Source of the DNA: a bacterium | GTDB taxonomy: Bacteria > Krumholzibacteriota > Krumholzibacteriia > LZORAL124-64-63 | DNA: 44,605 bases | NCBI GenBank assembly: GCA_014730255.1 | Contig: WJIQ01000181.1 | Coordinates: 1 to 44,605, forward strand | Direction of reading: 5' to 3' | Shown here: positions 40,599 to 44,605 of the stretch, piece by piece | How positions within the stretch are numbered: position 1 is the stretch's first letter | How the letters are laid out: each line of letters opens with the position of its first letter | Program-made: the position numbers and the translations under genes | The notes under the pieces: generated by a model | The model's database searches: none | The model's input: the letters and a program-made list of their open reading frames with translations, nothing else | Told to the model about the DNA's origin: nothing

Positions 40599-41750
40599 GT
40601 GCCGACGGACCCGATCCGCGTGGCCATGATCGGCCAGAAGGGATATCCGCCCGTGCACGGGGGCATCGAGCGGCACGTGGCCGAGCTCGCACGCCGGCTC
40701 GTGCCGCTCGGGTTCGAGGTAGACATCTACAGCCGGCCCCACTACAGCGACCTCGACGGTCCCGCCGGCACACCGGGAGTGACGGTCCTCCGACGGCCCA
40801 GCATCCCGACCAAGCACCTGGACGCCATCACGCACACGGTGGTCGCGAGCTGCGACGTGCTGCGTCGCCCCGCCGACGTCGTCCACTATCACGCGCTCGG
40901 CCCGGGCCTGATGTCCTGGCTGCCCCGCTGGTTCGGCCGCCGCCGCACGGTGGTCACCGTGCACGGCCTGGACTGGGCGCGGGACAAGTGGGGGCCGTTC
41001 GCCCGCTGGGTGCTGCGCACGGGGGAGACCGCCAGCGCCCGCCTGCCCGACCGGACCATCGTCGTCTCGCGGGCTCTGCGCGATCACTACAAGCAGGAGC
41101 ACCGGGTCGCCGCCGACTACATCCCCAACGGTATCACCCCGCCGAACTATCGCGACGCGGGCGTGCTGACCGCGGCGGGGCTGCCCACCGAGTTCGTGCT
41201 CTTCGCCGCGCGCCTGGTGCCGGAGAAGGGGTGCCACCTGCTGCTCGATGCCCACGCGCGGCTGCCGGGACCGCTCCGCCGACGCTTCCCGCTCCTCGTG
41301 GCCGGCGATGCGGGCTTCACCGACGGCTACGCGGCTCGCCTGCGCGACCGGGCCCACCCGGAGGTCCGGTTCCTCGGCTACGTCCACGGCGAGCTGCTCG
41401 AGGCCCTGTTCTCGCATGCGACGGTCATGGTGCTGCCCTCGACCCTCGAGGGGCTGTCGATCACGCTGCTCGAGGGCATGGGCTACGGGCGCTGCTGCCT
41501 GGTGAGCGACATCCCGCCGAACCTCGAGGCGGCGGCGGGTCACGCGGCGGTGTTCCCCACGGGCGACGCGGACGTCCTGCGGACCCGGCTCGAGGCGCTG
41601 CTCGAGGCCCCGGACGAGCGTGACCGCCTCGCGCAGGCGGGTCAGCTGCACGCGATCGAGCACTATTCGTGGGACCGGGTCGCCGAGCGGACGGCCGCCC
41701 TCTACCGGGAGCTCGTGACGGGCGATCCGAAAAACCAATCCCGTGGTTGA
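40599..41750 (+). CDS. Glycosyltransferase family 4 (GT-B)
   Basis: Retaining glycosyltransferase of about 383 residues. N-terminal IGQKGYPPVHGGIERHVAELARRLV with the GGIERH loop, a central LFAARLVPEKGCHLLLDA linker, and the family-4 donor site VLPSTLEGLSITLLEGMGYG (E-x7-E). I chose the GTG at 40599 because GGGGAG lies five to six bases ahead; another in-frame GTG at 40587 would add four residues. Donor and acceptor are unknown. Confidence 0.9.
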   Translation: MPTDPIRVAMIGQKGYPPVHGGIERHVAELARRLVPLGFEVDIYSRPHYSDLDGPAGTPGVTVLRRPSIPTKHLDAITHTVVASCDVLRRPADVVHYHALGPGLMSWLPRWFGRRRTVVTVHGLDWARDKWGPFARWVLRTGETASARLPDRTIVVSRALRDHYKQEHRVAADYIPNGITPPNYRDAGVLTAAGLPTEFVLFAARLVPEKGCHLLLDAHARLPGPLRRRFPLLVAGDAGFTDGYAARLRDRAHPEVRFLGYVHGELLEALFSHATVMVLPSTLEGLSITLLEGMGYGRCCLVSDIPPNLEAAAGHAAVFPTGDADVLRTRLEALLEAPDERDRLAQAGQLHAIEHYSWDRVAERTAALYRELVTGDPKNQSRG

Positions 41751-41775
41751 CATGGGCGGTCGCTGGTTATATTTA
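41747..41775 (+). promoter_or_regulatory. Promoter of the tRNA-Gly gene
   Basis: TTGACA (41747-41752) followed by an A+T-rich -10 region; TATTTA is 17 bases downstream (41770-41775) and TATATT (41768-41773) is a stronger box at 15 bases. The start would lie near 41781, about 12 bases before the tRNA. Confidence 0.6.
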
Positions 41776-41792
41776 TTGCTGTCCAGCACGGA

Positions 41793-41868
<76 letters not shown>

Positions 41869-41876
41869 TTTTTTTT
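41869..41876 (+). terminator. T8 tract directly after tRNA-Gly
   Basis: Eight Ts begin on the base after CCA. No separate hairpin precedes them, so the tRNA stems themselves may supply the structure needed for termination. A fresh promoter follows 84 bases later. Confidence 0.5.
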
Positions 41877-41959
41877 GCCCCTGATTCCGCCCTCGCGACG
41901 TCTCCCTCGTTCCGCCCGGCCGACCGATGGTCGCCGGGCGCGGCGGCGACCGCGGAATC

Positions 41960-41988
41960 TTGACATCGCGGGCGGCAGCGCGGATACT
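41960..41988 (+). promoter_or_regulatory. Promoter of the tRNA-Cys/tRNA-Leu unit
   Basis: Perfect TTGACA (41960-41965), 17-base spacer, GATACT (41983-41988). Predicted +1 near 41995, six bases before tRNA-Cys. Confidence 0.6.
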
Positions 41989-42000
41989 TGCTGGTCCGGA

Positions 42001-42075
42001 GGCGGCATAGCCAAGAGGCTAAGGCGACGGTCTGCAAAACCGTTATCCCCGGTTCGAGTCCGGGTGCCGCCTCCA
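42001..42075 (+). tRNA. tRNA-Cys (anticodon GCA)
   Basis: 75 bases. Acceptor GGCGGCA pairs with TGCCGCC (42065-42071), anticodon stem ACGGT/ACCGT with loop CTGCAAA giving anticodon GCA, T-arm CCGGTTCGAGTCCGG, encoded CCA (42073-42075). Confidence 0.96.
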
Positions 42076-42100
42076 TCGTCTTGCCCGCGACCTCGCTCCT

Positions 42101-42188
42101 GCCGGGATGGCGGAACTGGTAGACGCAGGGGACTTAAAATCCCTCGCCACGTTGTGGCGTGCCGGTTCGAGTCCGGCTCCCGGCACCA
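42101..42188 (+). tRNA. tRNA-Leu (anticodon TAA)
   Basis: 88-base type II tRNA. Acceptor GCCGGGA pairs with TCCCGGC (42178-42184), anticodon stem GGGGA/TCCCT with loop CTTAAAA giving TAA, long variable arm CGCCACGTTGTGGCG, T-arm CCGGTTCGAGTCCGG, discriminator A and encoded CCA. It ends 34 bases before a glycosyltransferase start with no terminator between. Confidence 0.96.
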
Positions 42189-42222
42189 GCCACGTCATCG
42201 CGACCCGATCCCGGGACGAGCC

Positions 42223-43365
42223 ATGCGCCTGGCGTTTCTCTCCATCGGTCGACACATCCACACCGAGCGCTGGATCCGCTGGTTCGCCGCGCGCGGGCAC
42301 GACTGCCACCTGCTGACCGTCCAGCCGGGACCGATCGAGGGCGTCGCCGTCCACGACATCACCACCGCCGGGCCCGGCAAGCCCTGGCGGTACTGGCGGT
42401 CGCTCGGTCGGGTCCGGCGCCTGCTCGCCGATCTCCAGCCCGATCTCCTGAACACCCACTTCCTGACCGGTTACGGCTACTGGGGCGACTGGTCCGGCTT
42501 CCACCCCAACGTGCTGACCGTCTGGGGCGACGACGTCTACGTCACGCCGTTCGAGAACCCCGTCAAGCGCTGGCTGGCGCGCCGGGCGCTCGCGTCCTGC
42601 GACGCGCTGACCGGCGATTCGGTGGACATCCTCCGGGTCGCCTGCCGCGAGCTGGGGGCCGATCCCCGGCGGGCCTACCGGGTCTTGTGGGGGGTCGACC
42701 ACGGGGTCTTCCGACCGGCCGTGGCGACCGAGCGTCGGTCCGCGTTCGGATTCGGCGCCGACGACGTGGTGTACTTCTCGCCCCGCAGCTACACGCAGCC
42801 CTACTACAACATCGACGTCGTGATCGAGGCGGCGGCACGCGTGAGGGAGCGCGAGCCGCGTGCGCGGTTCCTGTTCGCCGGCTACGAGGGCGACCCCGCG
42901 CCGTTCGAGGCCCTCGTCGCCCGGGCGGGCCTGGACGGTGCGGCGACGGTGGTCGGGCGCATCCCGCACGGCGAGTTCGCCGCGACCATCAACGCCTGCG
43001 ACGTGTTCATCTCCGTGCCGTCGGTCGATGCGACGGCGGTCAGCCTCCTGGAGGCCATGAGCTGCGGCAAGGCGGTCATCGTCTCGTCCCTGGCCTCGGC
43101 CTTGGAGTGGGTGACCGACGGCGAGACCGGACGGGTCGTCCCGCCGCGGGACGTCGATCAGCTCGCCACGGCGATGCTCGAGTATGGCGCCCGGCCGGAC
43201 CGGCGGCGCGCCCACGGCACGGCGGCGCTGGCCCGCGCCCGGACGGAGTTCGGGTTCGAGGCGAACATGGCGCTGGTCGACCGGATCTTCACCAGCCTGG
43301 TCGATGCGCGCGCCGACTGGCCGGAGTCCGCGTCGCTGGAGGCTCTCGGTGGGGGCGCGCGGTGA
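42223..43365 (+). CDS. Glycosyltransferase family 4-type (GT-B)
   Basis: About 380 residues. N-terminal LAFLSIGRHIHTERWIRWFAARGHDCHLL, a central VYFSPRSYTQPYYNIDVVIEAAARV and the C-terminal donor motif ISVPSVDATAVSLLEAMSCGKAVIVS (a variant E-x7-E) place it in GT4-like enzymes. The ATG at 42223 follows tRNA-Leu by 34 bases and has only a weak GGGACGAG ribosome binding site; the long upstream frame runs through the tRNA genes and is not coding. Transcription probably reads in from the tRNA unit. Substrates unknown. Confidence 0.88.
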   Translation: MRLAFLSIGRHIHTERWIRWFAARGHDCHLLTVQPGPIEGVAVHDITTAGPGKPWRYWRSLGRVRRLLADLQPDLLNTHFLTGYGYWGDWSGFHPNVLTVWGDDVYVTPFENPVKRWLARRALASCDALTGDSVDILRVACRELGADPRRAYRVLWGVDHGVFRPAVATERRSAFGFGADDVVYFSPRSYTQPYYNIDVVIEAAARVREREPRARFLFAGYEGDPAPFEALVARAGLDGAATVVGRIPHGEFAATINACDVFISVPSVDATAVSLLEAMSCGKAVIVSSLASALEWVTDGETGRVVPPRDVDQLATAMLEYGARPDRRRAHGTAALARARTEFGFEANMALVDRIFTSLVDARADWPESASLEALGGGAR

Positions 43366-44306
43366 AGCTCTCGGTGGTCATCCCGACCATGAACAAGCAG
43401 CCACTGCTCGCGCGCACCCTCGCCGCACTGCTCGACCAGGATGCGGGCACCGATGCCTGGAACGTCGTCGTCGTCGACGACGGCAGCACCGATGCGACCG
43501 CCGGATTCCTGGCGAAGCTGGCCCAGCGCACGCCTCGCCTGCGGGTGGTCTCGCCGCGGCGGAACGTCGGCCGGGCGGCGGCGCGGAACCTGGGCTGGAG
43601 GGCGGCCGACGGTCACTGGGTGCTCTTCCTGGACGACGACATCCTCGCGCCTCCAGGGCTGCTCCGGGCGCACCTGGCGGTCCTGGAGCAGGGCGACGAC
43701 CGCGGCACCATCGGGCCGGCGGTCACCGCGCCGGAGATCGTCGACGCCCCCCACTTCCACTACATCGACACGCGCGGCGTGGCCAAGCTGCCGCCGGGGC
43801 CGGCCCCGGGCAAGTACTTCGTCACCCAGAATGCGGCCGTCCCGCGTGCGGCGCTCGCGCGGATCGACGGCTTCGACGAGGAGTTCGCCGCCTACGGCTT
43901 CGAGGACATGGACGTCGGGTTCCGGCTCGAGGACGCCGGCGTCCGGTTCCACGTGGTCCCGGAGCCCGTCCCCCTGCACATCCACCACCACACGCTCGAC
44001 GCCTACCTCGAGAAGAAGCGCGTCTGCGGTCACGGTTCGCTGCAGCAGATCGCCCGACGCCATCCCGGGCGTCTGGCGGAGATGCGACTCGATCTCGTGC
44101 TCGATCCCGCCGGGGCCACGCCGCCGAGGTCCAGGCTGGTTCTGCGGTCCCTGCTGCGCGGGCCGCTCGGGTCGCTCGCCCGGACCCTCGCGAGGTCGTG
44201 GCCGTCGGCCGGCGCGAGGCCGGTCCTGCCGGCGCTGCACGCACGCTGCCTCGACGTCTGCGTCCTGACGGCATACTGCCGCGGGCTGTCGGATGCGCGA
44301 TCCTGA
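43362..44306 (+). CDS. Glycosyltransferase family 2 (GT-A)
   Basis: Inverting glycosyltransferase of 314 residues. GT-A motifs: LSVVIPTMNKQPLL (3-16), VVVVDDGSTDAT, then the metal-binding DDD in VLFLDDDILAPPGLL; a later FDEEFAAYGFEDMDVGFRLEDAG is the typical ED-containing acceptor-site motif. The GTG start overlaps the preceding stop (GTGA). The last 70 residues are basic and of unclear function. It closes the polysaccharide cluster. Confidence 0.9.
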   Translation: MKLSVVIPTMNKQPLLARTLAALLDQDAGTDAWNVVVVDDGSTDATAGFLAKLAQRTPRLRVVSPRRNVGRAAARNLGWRAADGHWVLFLDDDILAPPGLLRAHLAVLEQGDDRGTIGPAVTAPEIVDAPHFHYIDTRGVAKLPPGPAPGKYFVTQNAAVPRAALARIDGFDEEFAAYGFEDMDVGFRLEDAGVRFHVVPEPVPLHIHHHTLDAYLEKKRVCGHGSLQQIARRHPGRLAEMRLDLVLDPAGATPPRSRLVLRSLLRGPLGSLARTLARSWPSAGARPVLPALHARCLDVCVLTAYCRGLSDARS

Positions 44307-44411
44307 CAGTGTTATTATGACATGACTCCGCCATGTTGACAGCAGCGGTGGGTCGGCCGGCGTTCGGCTGGACGTTGCACGCGCCGTAAAGCGTTGCCAT
44401 GAAACGTCTAA

Positions 44412-44605
<194 letters not shown>

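Noticed and set aside
44336-44364. TTGACA upstream of dnaK as its promoter
   Set aside because: The hexamer 17 bases downstream (GGCGTT) is a very poor -10; another weak candidate (TTGCCA-N17-TATCCG from 44394) is no better, so no dnaK promoter is called.

Overview
The window is very G+C-rich chromosomal DNA from a Gram-negative (diderm) bacterium. It encodes a type IV pilus secretin, a late lipid A acyltransferase, the two heptose-activating enzymes of LPS core synthesis, a probable outer-membrane barrel and a lipoprotein. GTG and TTG starts are common and many genes overlap as ATGA, GTGA or TGATG. Gene content (DUF4837 lipoprotein, DUF3467 protein, inositol-phosphate synthase, a cyclic-2,3-diphosphoglycerate-synthetase-like GTPase, Myxococcus-like pil order) would suit an uncultured lineage near the FCB group or a deltaproteobacterium-like phylum such as Krumholzibacteriota or Eisenbacteria. 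That placement is a guess; no rRNA is present to settle it. I see no insertion sequence, prophage, CRISPR array or obvious pseudogene.

Layout. (1) 1-8.3 kb: type IV pilus block pilA, ABC ATPase and permease (PilH/PilI-like), a TPR-like membrane protein, prepilin peptidase pilD, then pilM-N-O-P-Q. Two good sigma-54 (-24/-12) promoters precede the ABC genes and pilM. (2) 8.4-12.7 kb: housekeeping genes rsmD, coaD, an aspartate-type aminotransferase, obgE and dprA. (3) 12.8-17.2 kb: a lipid A acyltransferase translationally coupled to a three-gene ABC-2 exporter, ending in a convergent overlap with a DUF3467 gene. (4) 17.6-20.5 kb: hldA, hldC and a cDPG-synthetase-like GTPase. (5) 20.5-23.1 kb: sucC-sucD-ndk. 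(6) 23.2-29.2 kb: the classical DUF177-rpmF-plsX-fabD-fabG-acpP-fabF-rnc block, without fabH between plsX and fabD. (7) 29.3-35.2 kb: a secreted TPR protein, a secreted unknown, then an ECF sigma factor, zinc anti-sigma factor, DUF4837 lipoprotein and outer-membrane-like barrel. (8) 35.2-38.3 kb: an A+T-rich gap and an orphan ParA, facing a metallo-beta-lactamase-fold hydrolase and inositol-3-phosphate synthase on the minus strand. (9) 38.4-44.3 kb: surface polysaccharide genes (initiating sugar-phosphate transferase, Gfo/Idh/MocA oxidoreductase, three glycosyltransferases) interrupted by a tRNA-Gly-Cys-Leu cluster. (10) The 5' end of dnaK at the right edge.

Working together: much of the window builds the cell envelope (pilus, lipid A, LPS heptose, fatty acids and phospholipid, surface polysaccharide), and the ECF module may monitor it. 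DprA plus a pilus is compatible with natural transformation. Intergenic gaps are short, and in two places a terminator-like hairpin touches or overlaps the -35 element of the next promoter. Two predicted transcripts start at, or within three bases of, a start codon.
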